A stretch of DNA of 64,000 nt from Flavobacteriaceae bacterium (lineage in GTDB: Bacteria; Bacteroidota; Bacteroidia; Flavobacteriales; Flavobacteriaceae), in contig JAGYJF010000003.1 of NCBI GenBank assembly GCA_018402135.1, forward strand, positions 124,001-188,000, given 5' to 3'. Shown here in pieces: positions 1 through 10,330 of the stretch. The translations under genes and the position numbers were made by a program. Every line of letters starts with the position of its first letter. Position 1 is the stretch's first letter. The notes below the pieces were generated by a model, which saw only the letters and a list, made by a program, of their open reading frames with translations, did no database searches and had not been told where the DNA came from.

Positions 1-537
1 GAAACGGAATGCCGCATCTGTCACAAATCAGCGAACGAATCAGCCATACCAATTGGTCCAAAGCCACAAAATTTAAACAAACTTTTTAATTATACCGACG
101 GACCAAAAAATCAATTACAAAAATGGGTTGATGTGGGTTATCTTAATAATAACATCCCATCAAATATCAATACAGTAGTCGATTGGGAAGATGAAGACGA
201 ATCATTAGAATTAAGAGCGCGCTCGTACTTAGACATCAATTGTGCCCACTGCCACACAGACGAAGCTCACTGCGATTACCGGCCGATAAGGCTTTCTTTT
301 TCAGATACAGAAAACGCTGCAAATTCAGGCATTTGCATAGCACCAGAAGAAAATATTAATAACGCGTTGACGCACATTATTTCTCCTAGAAGAAATGATA
401 GATCCGTGCTTTGGTACCGATTAAACTCAATTGATGGAGCGACAATGATGCCCTTAATTTCAAGATCCGTTAAACATGACGAAGGTGTTGCATTAATTGA
501 GGCATGGATTAATAGTTTAGAAACAATTTGCGAATAA
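1..537 (+). CDS. C-terminal part of a c-type cytochrome-like secreted protein (partial, 5' end outside window)
   Basis: The frame is open from the first base of the window, so the gene starts upstream. Two haem-binding CxxCH motifs are visible: CRICH at visible residues 4-8 and CAHCH at 81-85. Between and after them the protein is soluble, and it ends in a short helix (EAWINSLE). The pattern resembles the conserved 'HNE_0200' family of secreted proteins that pair a beta-propeller or other domain with a C-terminal cytochrome-like region; I recognise this only from the motif layout. The haem would be attached in the periplasm. An FG-GAP T9SS protein follows 19 bp downstream on the same strand, so the two may be cotranscribed. 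An internal ATG at 133 is not a credible start because it lies after the first haem motif. Confidence 0.7.
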   Translation, partial: ETECRICHKSANESAIPIGPKPQNLNKLFNYTDGPKNQLQKWVDVGYLNNNIPSNINTVVDWEDEDESLELRARSYLDINCAHCHTDEAHCDYRPIRLSFSDTENAANSGICIAPEENINNALTHIISPRRNDRSVLWYRLNSIDGATMMPLISRSVKHDEGVALIEAWINSLETICE

Positions 538-556
538 CGATTTTTCAATTCATACA

Positions 557-2698
557 ATGAAACACATTTTACTTTCACTTTTATCTGTCCTAACTATTCA
601 GTATGGTGTTGGTCAATCCAATACCTGTAACGACGCAGCAACTGACACCCCAATTGTAGCCGATGTTTTATACACTGTAAACCCTTTTTTTGGAGATCCT
701 TCTCCTTCCAATTGCTCCGAAACAGCACAGTCAATTGGTGATGGTTTGTGGTATAGATATGTGCCAGATGGCGATTATCAGTTGATTATTAACACCGATT
801 TGCCTCAAAACACCGGGCGCGACCCAAGGGTTCATGTTTTAACAGGTACCTGTGGCAGCCTAAGCTGTGCCGGTGGTGATGACGATGGGGGCAACCAATT
901 TTTAGCAGTTGCCACCCTCAACGTTTTTCAAGGAAACACCTATTATATTGTGTGGGATAATAGATGGCAAAACAGCAATCCCTTTGATTTTATACTTTCT
1001 GAAGGCCCTATACCGCCACCACCACCGGTTACACCGGTTACATTCACCACCCAAAGTGTTGCTAATCCAACTGGCAGTAGTTCAAGGGGACTAGTAGATA
1101 TGAATGGAGACTTTTTAGATGACATAATAACAATTCAATCTTCATCAGTAAACATAAGCTATCAGTTAGCAGCAGGTGGTTTCAATTACCAATCTATAAC
1201 TGATATAACATTTAGACCTCCAGATAATGAAGGTGACCCTCAGCCTACCACGGTTCGCTATTTACCAACATGGAGCTTGGCAGCAGGCGATTGGGACGCA
1301 AATGGTTATAATGATTTGTTGTATGGTGGGAATAGCGGTGTTACTTTTATGAAGGCAAGTTCAAATGGCGCGGCTTATACAGAAATTTCTGGTCCTGAAT
1401 ATGTCTTTTCACAGCGGTCTCATTTTGTAGATATTAATAATGACGGCGATTTAGATGCATTTGTATGCCACGATGTAGAGCCCAATGTATATTACTTAAA
1501 TGATGGCAGCGATAATTTACAGTTTTTTCAAGGCCCTAATCCTAACGGTGTTCCTTCTGGATTGGGTAACCTTTCTTCCGGTGGTAATTATGGTACTATT
1601 TGGATTGATTACAACAACGATGGTTTATTAGACATGTTTATCGCTAAATGTCGTGGCGGAGAAGTTTCTGCAAAAATTAACGAACTTTGGCGAAACAAAG
1701 GCATGAACGCTCAAGGCAAGTACGAATATGAAGAAGTTGGTGGGAATCCAGGAGTAAATTTAAGAGACCCAATGCAAACTTGGTCTGGAGCATGGGCGGA
1801 TTTTGACAATGATGGCTATATGGATGTTTTTGTGGGAGCGAGTTCATTATCGGATGGGCCATCAAAATTAATGCGCAACAACGGTGATGGAACGTTCACC
1901 GATTTTACTTCTGGAGCTGGTTTTGATTTAGGTTTAACCAGTATTGAAAATATAGCAGCCGATTTTGATAATGATGGCAACGTTGATATTTTGTTTAGTG
2001 GAGGAATTTATTTTGGCAATGGAGATCTAACATTTAACTATTTCAATGCCTCCATGCCCTCAGTTGGTGGAGTTGGTGATGCCAACAACGATGGCTTTCT
2101 AGATGTATATAGCGGAGCGTACTTTAGAAATAATGGTAACGATAATAATTGGGTTAAAATAACAACCGTTGGTAAAGGTTACGAAACAAACGGTCTAAGT
2201 AACCGTAACGGTATTGGCGCAAGAGTTGAAATAAGTACTGGTTCAGGAATTAATGAAAAAATCCAAATAAGAGATGTTAGAAGTGGGGAAGGCTTTAAGT
2301 TTATGGGAAGTTTAAACACCCATTTCGGAATTGGCCAGGCTACTAGTATCAACTATATCAAGATAAAATGGCCTTCTGGTATTGTAGATCAAATTAATGA
2401 TCCAGATATCAACACACACCACATTGTCGAAGAAGCGTCGTTTACGCTCTCGGTTGAAGACACTCTTGTCGATAATTTAATCCTATATCCTAATCCAACC
2501 AAAGATTATCTTAATTTGAACTTTAACAATTTACTTTATAACGGGAATTATTCTGTTATTGACCTAAGTGGTAAATTGATTTTGAATGCGCAGTTGAGCG
2601 CAAATAAAATTGATGTTTCAAATATTGCCAACGGCATTTATTTTTTAAGTGTCACTTCGGAAGGAAAAACTCAAACCCAAAGGTTTATAAAACAATAA
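557..2698 (+). CDS. FG-GAP/VCBS repeat protein with ASPIC/UnbV domain and T9SS sorting tail
   Basis: A 713-aa secreted protein. Residues 1-19 are a signal peptide (MKHILLSLLSVLTIQYGVGQ). Residues 20-150 form a distinct N-terminal domain followed by a proline linker. At least seven calcium-binding-like blade motifs follow (DMNGDFLDD, DWDANGYND, DINNDGDLD, DYNNDGLLD, DFDNDGYMD, DFDNDGNVD, DANNDGFLD), typical of FG-GAP/VCBS propellers. After these comes an ASPIC/UnbV-like region (GIGARVEI, then FGIGQA and IKWPSG). The last 75 residues are a T9SS type A sorting domain (LYPNPTKDYLNL ... GIYFLSVTSEGKTQTQRFIKQ). It is probably exported through SprA and anchored at or released from the cell surface; the ligand is unknown. 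A strong terminator follows. Confidence 0.85.
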   Translation: MKHILLSLLSVLTIQYGVGQSNTCNDAATDTPIVADVLYTVNPFFGDPSPSNCSETAQSIGDGLWYRYVPDGDYQLIINTDLPQNTGRDPRVHVLTGTCGSLSCAGGDDDGGNQFLAVATLNVFQGNTYYIVWDNRWQNSNPFDFILSEGPIPPPPPVTPVTFTTQSVANPTGSSSRGLVDMNGDFLDDIITIQSSSVNISYQLAAGGFNYQSITDITFRPPDNEGDPQPTTVRYLPTWSLAAGDWDANGYNDLLYGGNSGVTFMKASSNGAAYTEISGPEYVFSQRSHFVDINNDGDLDAFVCHDVEPNVYYLNDGSDNLQFFQGPNPNGVPSGLGNLSSGGNYGTIWIDYNNDGLLDMFIAKCRGGEVSAKINELWRNKGMNAQGKYEYEEVGGNPGVNLRDPMQTWSGAWADFDNDGYMDVFVGASSLSDGPSKLMRNNGDGTFTDFTSGAGFDLGLTSIENIAADFDNDGNVDILFSGGIYFGNGDLTFNYFNASMPSVGGVGDANNDGFLDVYSGAYFRNNGNDNNWVKITTVGKGYETNGLSNRNGIGARVEISTGSGINEKIQIRDVRSGEGFKFMGSLNTHFGIGQATSINYIKIKWPSGIVDQINDPDINTHHIVEEASFTLSVEDTLVDNLILYPNPTKDYLNLNFNNLLYNGNYSVIDLSGKLILNAQLSANKIDVSNIANGIYFLSVTSEGKTQTQRFIKQ

Positions 2699-2720
2699 AC
2701 CCTGCAAAACAAATTAACAA

Positions 2721-2753
2721 AGCCTTCGCACCAAACGTGAAGGCTTTTTTTTA
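2721..2753 (+). terminator. Rho-independent terminator after the FG-GAP gene
   Basis: AGCCTTC pairs with GAAGGCT across a loop of about 12 nt, followed by a run of eight T. It lies 22 bp after the stop codon. Confidence 0.85.
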
Positions 2754-2780
2754 TTTTTACAATTACGTAAAATCTCCATC

Positions 2781-4943
2781 ATGAAAACTTTAATAAACCT
2801 TGCCATTTTTTCAGCCTTATCATTTGGCTGCGAAAAGGCTTCTGAAAAAACAATAGCAACCGTGAATTACCCTGAAACCGCAACTGTAGATACCATTGAC
2901 ACTTATTTTGGCGCTGAAGTAAGAGACCCCTATAGGTGGCTAGAAGACGACCGAAGCAGTGAAACTAGAGCATGGGTAAAAGCGCAAAACCAGGTAACTT
3001 TTGGTTTTTTAGATTCTATACCATACCGAAATGAACTTAAAAACAGATTATCCAACATTTGGAATTATGAGCGTATTGGAGCCCCGTTTAAAGAAAGTGA
3101 CTACACTTATTTTTATAAAAATAATGGGTTACAAAATCAGTCAGTGATTTATCGTCACAAAACTGATCAACCATCAGAAAACGCAGAGGTCTTTTTAGAC
3201 CCCAATACCTTTAATGAAGATGGTACAACCTCACTTGGAGGTTTGAGTTTTTCTGAGGATGGTAAAATTCTAGCGTATGCCATTTCAGAAGGCGGCAGTG
3301 ATTGGCGAAAAATCATCATTCTTGATGTTGAAACTAAAGAAATTATAGAAGACACCCTTGTCGATGTCAAGTTTAGCGGCATGTCTTGGTTGAAAAACGA
3401 AGGCTTTTATTACTCAAGTTACGATAAGCCAAAAGGAAGTGAACTTTCAGCTAAAACAGATCAGCACAAAGTATACTATCATAAACTTGGAACCAAACAA
3501 GCTCAAGATCAGTTAATATTTGGCGGAACCCCTGACGAGAAACACCGATATATTTATTGCGGTGTTACCGATGATAACAGCTATTTGGTAGTGTCACCTA
3601 GAGTTTCAACTTCTGGCAACAAGCTATTCATAAAAGATTTAAATACTATTAATTCTGATTTTATTGAAATTTTAAATCACACCGATAGCGACACCAATAT
3701 TATCGATAACGTTGGGACAACCCTATACTTAGAAACCAACTTAAATGCACCAAACAAGCGCGTTGTAACTGTTGACGTCTCTAATCCAGCACCCGAAAAC
3801 TGGGTGGATTTAATTCCTGAAACAGAAAATGTTTTAAATGTTTCAACAGGCGGAAATTATATTTTCGCTTCCTATATGGTTAATGCGATCTCTAAGGTTT
3901 TACAATACGACTACACTGGAAAACTAATAAGAGAAGTTGAACTTCCAGGAATTGGCACCGTTGGAGGTTTCGGCACTAAAAAAGAAGAAAAAGAGCTTTA
4001 TTATACTTTTACAAATTATGTGACCCCTGGAAACATTTATAAATATAATATTGAAACCGGTGAATCTGCGTTGTATCAAAAATCAAACATTGATTTTGAT
4101 TCTGATGCCTATGAAAGCAAACAGGTTTTTTACACTTCAAAAGACGGAACAAAAGTGCCTATGATTATTACTCATAAAAAGGACGTAGAGCTCAATGGCA
4201 AAAATCCCACCATGCTTTATGGTTATGGTGGCTTCAACATAAGTTTAACGCCTTCTTTTAGCACAGCTAACACAGTTTGGCTTGAACAAGGTGGTATTTA
4301 TGCAGTACCCAATTTGCGTGGTGGTGGCGAATACGGAAAATCTTGGCATGATGCTGGTACAAAAATGAAAAAGCAAAATGTTTTTGACGATTTTATTGCT
4401 GCAGCCGAATATTTAATTGAACACAAATACACCTCTCCAGATTATCTGGCGGTTCGAGGTGGCTCCAATGGTGGACTATTAGTTGGTGCGGCCATGACAC
4501 AACGTCCAGACTTAATGAAAGTGGCCCTTCCAGCAGTTGGTGTTTTAGATATGCTACGATACCACACTTTCACGGCAGGTGCTGGCTGGGCTTACGATTA
4601 TGGCACTGTCGAAGATAGCAAAGAAATGTTCGAATATCTCAAGGGTTATTCTCCTATTCACAATGTGAAAGAAGGCACGGCCTACCCCGCTACACTCATA
4701 ACTACCAGTGATCATGATGACCGTGTTGTGCCAGCACACAGTTTTAAATTTGCCGCTGAGTTACAATCTAAACAATCTGGTAATAATCCAACGCTTATTA
4801 GAATTGAAACCGATGCAGGTCACGGCGCAGGAACTCCGGTAAGTAAAACCATTGAACAAGCAGCTGATATTTTTGCATTCACACTTTACAATATGGGTTT
4901 TGAAGCTTTGCCAAATAAAACAACTGAAAAAGTAAAAGGTTAA
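2781..4943 (+). CDS. Prolyl oligopeptidase (S9A), lipoprotein
   Basis: A 720-aa serine peptidase that cleaves short peptides after proline. The N-terminus is a lipoprotein signal with its cysteine at residue 17 (SALSFGC), so it should be anchored in the periplasm or outer membrane. The seven-bladed propeller occupies roughly residues 90-440, opening after the conserved YRWLEDD near residue 52. The alpha/beta hydrolase domain follows. The catalytic serine lies in GGSNGG (Ser562), the aspartate in DHDDRVVP (about Asp646) and the histidine in DAGHGAG (His681), all with the spacing expected for POP. Length matches the family. It is monocistronic, between two terminators. Confidence 0.93.
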   Translation: MKTLINLAIFSALSFGCEKASEKTIATVNYPETATVDTIDTYFGAEVRDPYRWLEDDRSSETRAWVKAQNQVTFGFLDSIPYRNELKNRLSNIWNYERIGAPFKESDYTYFYKNNGLQNQSVIYRHKTDQPSENAEVFLDPNTFNEDGTTSLGGLSFSEDGKILAYAISEGGSDWRKIIILDVETKEIIEDTLVDVKFSGMSWLKNEGFYYSSYDKPKGSELSAKTDQHKVYYHKLGTKQAQDQLIFGGTPDEKHRYIYCGVTDDNSYLVVSPRVSTSGNKLFIKDLNTINSDFIEILNHTDSDTNIIDNVGTTLYLETNLNAPNKRVVTVDVSNPAPENWVDLIPETENVLNVSTGGNYIFASYMVNAISKVLQYDYTGKLIREVELPGIGTVGGFGTKKEEKELYYTFTNYVTPGNIYKYNIETGESALYQKSNIDFDSDAYESKQVFYTSKDGTKVPMIITHKKDVELNGKNPTMLYGYGGFNISLTPSFSTANTVWLEQGGIYAVPNLRGGGEYGKSWHDAGTKMKKQNVFDDFIAAAEYLIEHKYTSPDYLAVRGGSNGGLLVGAAMTQRPDLMKVALPAVGVLDMLRYHTFTAGAGWAYDYGTVEDSKEMFEYLKGYSPIHNVKEGTAYPATLITTSDHDDRVVPAHSFKFAAELQSKQSGNNPTLIRIETDAGHGAGTPVSKTIEQAADIFAFTLYNMGFEALPNKTTEKVKG

Positions 4944-4968
4944 TTTTTATAAATATTAAGAAAGACTA

Positions 4969-5004
4969 AAATCGCTTTAATAGCAATATCAGAGCGGTTT
5001 TTTT
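4969..5004 (+). terminator. Likely terminator after prolyl oligopeptidase
   Basis: AAATCGCT pairs with AGCGGTTT (one wobble pair) around a 16-nt loop and is followed by TTTT. Spacing to the stop is 25 bp. The large loop makes it weaker than the one before. Confidence 0.6.
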
Positions 5005-5008
5005 ATGG

Positions 5009-5016
5009 TATTTTTG
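5009..5016 (+). promoter_or_regulatory. Bacteroidota -7 promoter element for the ABC ATPase
   Basis: TATTTTTG matches TAnnTTTG exactly and ends only 4 nt before the ATG at 5021. Transcription should therefore begin at or very near the start codon, giving a leaderless message. No clear -33 element was seen. Confidence 0.6.
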
Positions 5017-5020
5017 CATC

Positions 5021-5935
5021 ATGCTCAAAGTACAAAACATTAGCTTTTCTTACACGAAAGTACCGGTTATTTCAAATGTAAGTTTTGAAATAAAATCAGG
5101 AGAAAATGTAGCATTAATTGGAGAGAGCGGCTCGGGAAAAAGTACTTTACTTAAGCTAATCTACGGCATTTTTGATTTGACCGAAGGTGAACTTTTCTGG
5201 AAAGATACCCAGATTTTAGGTCCGAAATTCAATCTGGTGGTTGGATATGAATTCATCAAATACGTTAGCCAAGAATTTGATTTAATGCCTTTCACAACGG
5301 TGAGTGAAAATATCGGGAAATACTTATCCAATTTTTACCCTGAAGAAAAACAACAACGCACCGAAGAACTCATTAAAGTTGTAGAGCTTGAGGAATTCAC
5401 AAACACCAAAGTAAAACTATTAAGCGGCGGACAAAAACAACGAGTTGCTCTGGCGCAAGCACTTGCTAAACAACCAGAAATTTTACTATTAGATGAACCA
5501 TTTAGCAATATTGATAATTTTAAAAAACAATCCTTACGAAGAAAGCTATTTGGGTTTTTAAAAGAAAAAAAAATTAGTTGCTTGGTGGCTACCCACGATA
5601 AAGAAGATGTTTTAGGTCATGCCGATAGGGTCTTAGTTTTACACCAATCTAAAATAATTGCGAACGACTTAGTTGAAACACTTTATCAACACCCAAAAGC
5701 ACCATTAATTGCTGCTTTTTTTGGTGAATTTAACCAAATTGATCCCTTTGGGATTGTGTATGCATACCAACTTAAAATTGTAGATAAATCAGAGTTCGAG
5801 GCAACGGTAAAAAACTGCTATTTTAACGGGAGAAATTATTTAATTGAAGCCCACTTTAACTCTGAAAATCTTTTTCTAGAACATTTTGCAAAAATTGAAA
5901 CTGGTAAAACGATTTACTTCAACATTTCCCAATAA
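5021..5935 (+). CDS. ABC transporter ATP-binding protein
   Basis: A 304-aa ATPase subunit. Walker A GESGSGKST lies at residues 34-42, the Q-loop near residue 84 (VSQEF), the signature LSGGQKQR at 134-141, Walker B ILLLDE at 154-159 and the H-loop in ATHDKED near residue 195. About 85 residues follow the nucleotide-binding domain, as in importers whose ATPase carries a small regulatory or OB-like tail, but no family-specific motif is clear. No permease or binding protein is adjacent: the next gene is convergent. The substrate cannot be told from the window. Its stop codon directly abuts the stop of the RND exporter on the other strand. Confidence 0.85.
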   Translation: MLKVQNISFSYTKVPVISNVSFEIKSGENVALIGESGSGKSTLLKLIYGIFDLTEGELFWKDTQILGPKFNLVVGYEFIKYVSQEFDLMPFTTVSENIGKYLSNFYPEEKQQRTEELIKVVELEEFTNTKVKLLSGGQKQRVALAQALAKQPEILLLDEPFSNIDNFKKQSLRRKLFGFLKEKKISCLVATHDKEDVLGHADRVLVLHQSKIIANDLVETLYQHPKAPLIAAFFGEFNQIDPFGIVYAYQLKIVDKSEFEATVKNCYFNGRNYLIEAHFNSENLFLEHFAKIETGKTIYFNISQ

Positions 5936-8190
5936 TTACTTATCCAATTTCTTCAATAAAGCAGGCAAAAAGAGAATATCTGTAATCAACGCCATAGCAA
6001 CGGTTACTGAGCAAAGCAATCCAAAATCACTTACTGAGGGAACCGCACTGGTACTTATGATTAAAAACCCAGCGACTAAAGCAATAGTTGTAGAAAACAA
6101 TGCGCCACCTGTATAATGCACCGCCTTGTTAATGCGTAGTTCGGCACTGCCTTTTATGGCCTTGGTTCGTTTGTATTTGTAAATAAGATGAATGGTGTCA
6201 TCCATAGAAATTCCCAACATTATGGGCGTAATCATTGCTGTTGAAACATCTAACGGAATATCAAAAAGAAACATCACAATCGCTAGCATAAGTAAGGGCA
6301 ACAGGTTAGGAATAATCACTAAGATAGTTGTTTTAAAACTTTTTATAAAAATCCATATGGCTATAAATGCTACAAAAAATGCCGCAAAAAACGATTTGAA
6401 TTGTGTTTCTAATATGAAAGAATTTAGTTGTGCAAACACCACCGAAAACCCTTGAATATCCAAACTATAATCATTTGTATTGAAAGAGGATTCAAAATCT
6501 TTTGAAATATCAGATATAAGCTTTTCCAACTCAGATGTTTTTAGCTCCTTAACGTTTACCGTGACACCAGCAGTTTCAAAATCTTCCGAAAAAAGGGTGA
6601 AAAAAGATTCGCCTGTTTGATTGGTTTCGGCGAGCATTCCTTTTAGCTTTTCCTGGTCAAAATTAGACTGAAACAGCATTGGTGTTCTTTGCTCCAAAAA
6701 GGACTTCAAGGACAACACCGAAACTGGTAACGCCAACAATCCATTAGATTGCAATTTGTTTTCAAAAACTTCTAAGGAATTAATAAAGTCTTTTGTTAAG
6801 ATAGAATTATTGCTCGTGGTTGTTATATTAATCTGTAATCTAGAGCTGCCATTTAACTTCGATTCAATCAAACGTAAATCTTGTTTGGCGTTTCCTTCAG
6901 CTAATAAATTTAAAGAATCGGTGTCTATTTTAATCTTCGTGATGGCAATGCCTCCAATAACTATCAAGGAGCTGGAAAACATGATAATACTATTTTTAAA
7001 ATTTGATGTAAATCGATTTAATCCAACAATAATAGCTTCCGAATTAAATACTTTAAAACGTATAATAGGTTTAGAAGTTTCAAAATTGATTGCATAAAAA
7101 CTTAGGCCAATAATCAGAATCACGTACACCAAAACAAAACTTAAAAGCAAACCTGCACAGGTTAAAAGACCCATGTTTTTAAAGGCAGGCAAGGGTGAAA
7201 GATACAGCGCAAAATATCCCACAATGGTAGTTAGTGTAGTGTAAAAACAAGGCGTGAAACTCTTTCTTATCGATAAACTTAGTAGTTTAAATCCGGGCAT
7301 TTCTGGTCGCAGCAAACCTTCTTTGTGATAAATATTTATGATATGAACCGCGTCGCTCACACTGTAAACCAATAAAATAGTTGGTATTAGCATTGATATC
7401 ATGTTAAGCGCAAAACCAAACGACGTGATAATTCCGAATAACAATGTAATAGGAATTGCCACAGCGCACAGTGACATTAACAAATACTTCCGGTCTGGAA
7501 GCAAAAACAATAACATGATTGCAATTACCAAAATGGTTAAAATCCCAAACACCAAACTTTCTTTGTATATCCCTCGGCTATAAGCTTCGTTAAGTACTGG
7601 TGCGCCCGTTAAACTATAAGCATCAGGAAAATACTTTGTGAGGTAGGTTTCGATTTCAGGTAGAATAATGGCTCTATCGCCTTCTATATCAGGCGTTGGA
7701 TTTAACTGAACATATACAAATAAATGTTTAAAGTCATCTGTTACCAACTGATTAGAAATATTTGGAAGTTTGCTGAATAAACTTTTTAATCCTTTCTCAC
7801 TCCGTTTTGAATTATACAGTTGATCAAAAATTAAACGCTCATTGTTATATATAGGATACTCGGCTGTTGCTAAACTAAAGGACGTTTTTACAAACCATAA
7901 ACTATCAATTTCTTGATGTAGTTGCCGCAATTTGTTGATGTGAATGCTATCTAAAGCATTTTCCACATTTAGCATCGCAATAAAAATCTCATCCGAGCCA
8001 AACTGTTCTTGGTAATCGATATAAGCTTTATAACTTGGATTGTCTTCTAAAAACCAAATGGATAAACTATTATCGACGCGAAGATTTTTACAGTTTGAAA
8101 ACCTGATAAAACTGACAATATAAATAGCGTGATTATTACAACCCATTTAATTTTGAGTAAAAATGAAATGATATGTTGGAGCCGATTCAC
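5936..8190 (-). CDS. RND/MMPL-family exporter, last gene of the type III PKS operon (frameshift near its 5' end)
   Basis: A membrane transporter with two repeated halves, each with an SSD/MMPL bundle: GILTILVIAIMLLFLLP and the helices after it, and near the C-terminus AAFFVAFIAIWIFIKS onward. Periplasmic loops separate the halves. The uninterrupted frame begins at an ATG at 8146, but its first 25 residues are not credible and transmembrane helix 1 is missing. One frame over, from a GTG at 8190, the DNA encodes MNRLQHIISFLLKIKW and a hydrophobic helix ending GFQTVK. Adding one base to the A5 run (minus strand) at 8085-8089 joins it in frame to NLRVDNSLSIWFLED, the usual start of the first periplasmic loop. 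It is the distal operon gene, 17 bp after the PPTase stop, and probably moves the operon's lipid-like product across the inner membrane. Confidence 0.8.
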
Positions 8191-8207
8191 GCGAAAAAAA
8201 GATGAAT

Positions 8208-8783
8208 TTATTTAAAAACTAATGAAAATGCCCCATAATAACCATGATGCGATAATGAAATATCAATAGGTAAGACTTGATTGTTACAATAAATCTTTGG
8301 AATGCCTGTTTCCGATTTGCAAACCTTGAGTTGGCTTACCGCGATATCAAAATATTTTGATACTGCTTTTTTTAATTCCTGTGAAGTAGTTGCGCTTTGA
8401 TATTTATAATTACTATGTTGAAGTTTAAAACAGTCCGAATAGATTTCAACAGTTTCTTGGAAGGCTAGTGAAAAAACAAAATTTTCGTTCTGAAGTGTTT
8501 TGGTATTGCACAAGAAGTCTTCATAAGATACTGTTACTTTATCCTTAAAAAAATTACATTCAAATTGAATTGGCGCATAAAATATTTTGTTGAAACGCTG
8601 CACATGTAATTTATAGGCACTTTCTTTTAAGCTCCAGAGTTTCCAAATTTCAACAAATGGATTTTGAGCTAATTTTATGACTTTTTGCTCCGTTTTCGTG
8701 AATAATTTGTCTAAAAATCGCTGATTTCCCCAATTTTTGGAGTTTTTGGCGAAGTCTAATGAAACGATATCATTACCAATCAT
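8208..8783 (-). CDS. 4'-phosphopantetheinyl transferase
   Basis: A 191-aa enzyme of the Sfp/AcpS superfamily that loads the phosphopantetheine arm from CoA onto a carrier protein. It begins with the AcpS-like MIGNDIVSLD (Asp5) and has the magnesium-binding W-x-x-KE motif in WSLKESAYK (Glu54, Lys58). It overlaps the acyl carrier protein gene by 4 bp (ATGA), so translation is coupled and the ACP is the obvious substrate. Within the operon it makes the ACP line self-sufficient. Confidence 0.88.
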   Translation of the reverse strand: MIGNDIVSLDFAKNSKNWGNQRFLDKLFTKTEQKVIKLAQNPFVEIWKLWSLKESAYKLHVQRFNKIFYAPIQFECNFFKDKVTVSYEDFLCNTKTLQNENFVFSLAFQETVEIYSDCFKLQHSNYKYQSATTSQELKKAVSKYFDIAVSQLKVCKSETGIPKIYCNNQVLPIDISLSHHGYYGAFSLVFK

Positions 8784-9034
8784 TTGGCATCTAACTTAGC
8801 AGTTACGATGTTCATTGCCGATTTTACGGTGAGCATTTGCTCCATATCTTCATTTTCTAATCTTATGTCAAAAGCATCTTCTATATCTAAAATGATATCC
8901 ACCAAATTGGCCGAATTTATTTTTAGATCTTTGACAAAGTCCGTGCTTTCGGTTAAATTCTGAAAAGCTTGTTCGTCCTGAATATAAGGCGCGACTATCG
9001 TTTTTAATTGGGCAATTAATGCGTTCTTTTCCAT
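8780..9034 (-). CDS. Acyl carrier protein of the type III PKS operon
   Basis: An 84-aa acidic helical protein. The attachment serine is Ser41 in KINSANLVDI, replacing the DSL of the housekeeping ACP; the N-S-A variant occurs in ACPs of dedicated clusters such as aryl-polyene types. Helix II continues LDIEDAFDIRLENEDMEQM. It lies between the ketosynthase (21 bp gap) and the PPTase (overlapping), so it should carry the growing acyl chain that KAS, dehydratase and enoyl reductase act on. Confidence 0.88.
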   Translation of the reverse strand: MEKNALIAQLKTIVAPYIQDEQAFQNLTESTDFVKDLKINSANLVDIILDIEDAFDIRLENEDMEQMLTVKSAMNIVTAKLDAK

Positions 9035-9055
9035 GGTTTGATTTTGAGTATAAAG

Positions 9056-10330
9056 TTACACTTTAAAACGCTTAAATAAAATACATGCGTTTACATCACC
9101 AAACCCAAAACTAGCTTTGGCAAGAATGTCGAAGTTGAAACTGAAACTGTTAGTTGGAATTTTTTCTTTAGCAACAATGCTTGTAATTTCTGGATGTAAA
9201 TCTTCACAATTTAAATTTGCTGCTACAAATTTATGGTACAGTTGTAAAACACTAGCAACCGATTCTATGGCTCCTGCAGCCGCTAAACAATGTCCAATCA
9301 TAGATTTTGTAGCATTGATAAAAGGAAAATCGCTTCCTGCTCTATTTAATGCTTTACTCCAATTTTCAATTTCTAAAGCGTCTTTGGATGTCGCGGTTAA
9401 ATGACCATTTATTACTTGAATATCGTTTGTGTTTAAACCAGAATTTTTTATTGCTTGTTTAATACAACGCTGCACCGCTTCAGGATTTGGCGCGGTTAAT
9501 GTACCACCGTTGCGCTGTCCACCGGAATTAACTTCCCCACCCAAAACTTCAGCATAAATGGTAGCATTTCTTTCTAAAGCGCTGTCTAAAGATTCTAACA
9601 ACAAAGCACCTGCGCCACTCCCGGGAACGAAACCAGAAGCCAAAGCACTCATTGGTCGTGAACCTTGTTCAGGCGTTTCATTGTGTTTATAGGTACAAAC
9701 GCGCATGGCGTCAAAACCACCCCAAACATAAGGTCCGTGATCGCTACAACTGCCAACAAGCATGCGTTTGGCATTTCCTGATTTTATGCGATCGTATCCC
9801 AATAAAATAGCTTCTGTACCGGTACTACAAGCTGATGAATTGGTAGTTACCTGATTACCCAAACCCAAAATCCCACTTAAATAGGCACTTACGCCACTTG
9901 CCATAGTTTGCACCACAACGGTACTGCCCAAGCGTCTCACTTGCTTGTCGTCTAATTTATAAATAGCTTCTCTAAATTTTTCAACTCCTGAAGTTCCAGT
10001 GCCAAATATTAATCCTGTATCAATATCTAATTCACTGTCGTCGCTTACTGAAAACCCAGCATTTTTCCAGGCATCAATCCCTGCGATGCAACCGTATAAA
10101 ATTCCAGAACTATTAAAGCCTCGAAGTTGCAATTCAGAAAAATATTGTGATTTTAAATCTTCGGAAATTGTTGGAATTCCACCAATTTGACAAGAAAAAT
10201 TTAAGTCTTTTAATTCTTGGTAAAATTCAATTCCCGAAATTCCAAGTCGCAGAGCTTCGGTAAAATTCTCTACTCCAACCGCATTGGGAGCAACAACACC
10301 AAGACCCGTAATAACAACGCGATTAGTCAT
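9056..10330 (-). CDS. Beta-ketoacyl-ACP synthase (KAS I/II, FabF-like)
   Basis: A 424-aa condensing enzyme. It starts with the FabF-like RVVITGLGVVAPNAVG. The catalytic triad is complete: Cys168 in NSSACSTG, His310 in NGHLTATSKDALE and His347 in KSMIGHCLAAAG. The C-terminus (SFGFGDVNACILFKR) is the usual glycine-rich loop. A complete triad means it can decarboxylate malonyl-ACP and condense, so it is an elongating KAS rather than a chain-length factor. It overlaps the dehydratase gene by 8 bp. It is distinct from housekeeping fabF, which is not in this window. Confidence 0.9.
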   Translation of the reverse strand: MTNRVVITGLGVVAPNAVGVENFTEALRLGISGIEFYQELKDLNFSCQIGGIPTISEDLKSQYFSELQLRGFNSSGILYGCIAGIDAWKNAGFSVSDDSELDIDTGLIFGTGTSGVEKFREAIYKLDDKQVRRLGSTVVVQTMASGVSAYLSGILGLGNQVTTNSSACSTGTEAILLGYDRIKSGNAKRMLVGSCSDHGPYVWGGFDAMRVCTYKHNETPEQGSRPMSALASGFVPGSGAGALLLESLDSALERNATIYAEVLGGEVNSGGQRNGGTLTAPNPEAVQRCIKQAIKNSGLNTNDIQVINGHLTATSKDALEIENWSKALNRAGSDFPFINATKSMIGHCLAAAGAIESVASVLQLYHKFVAANLNCEDLHPEITSIVAKEKIPTNSFSFNFDILAKASFGFGDVNACILFKRFKV

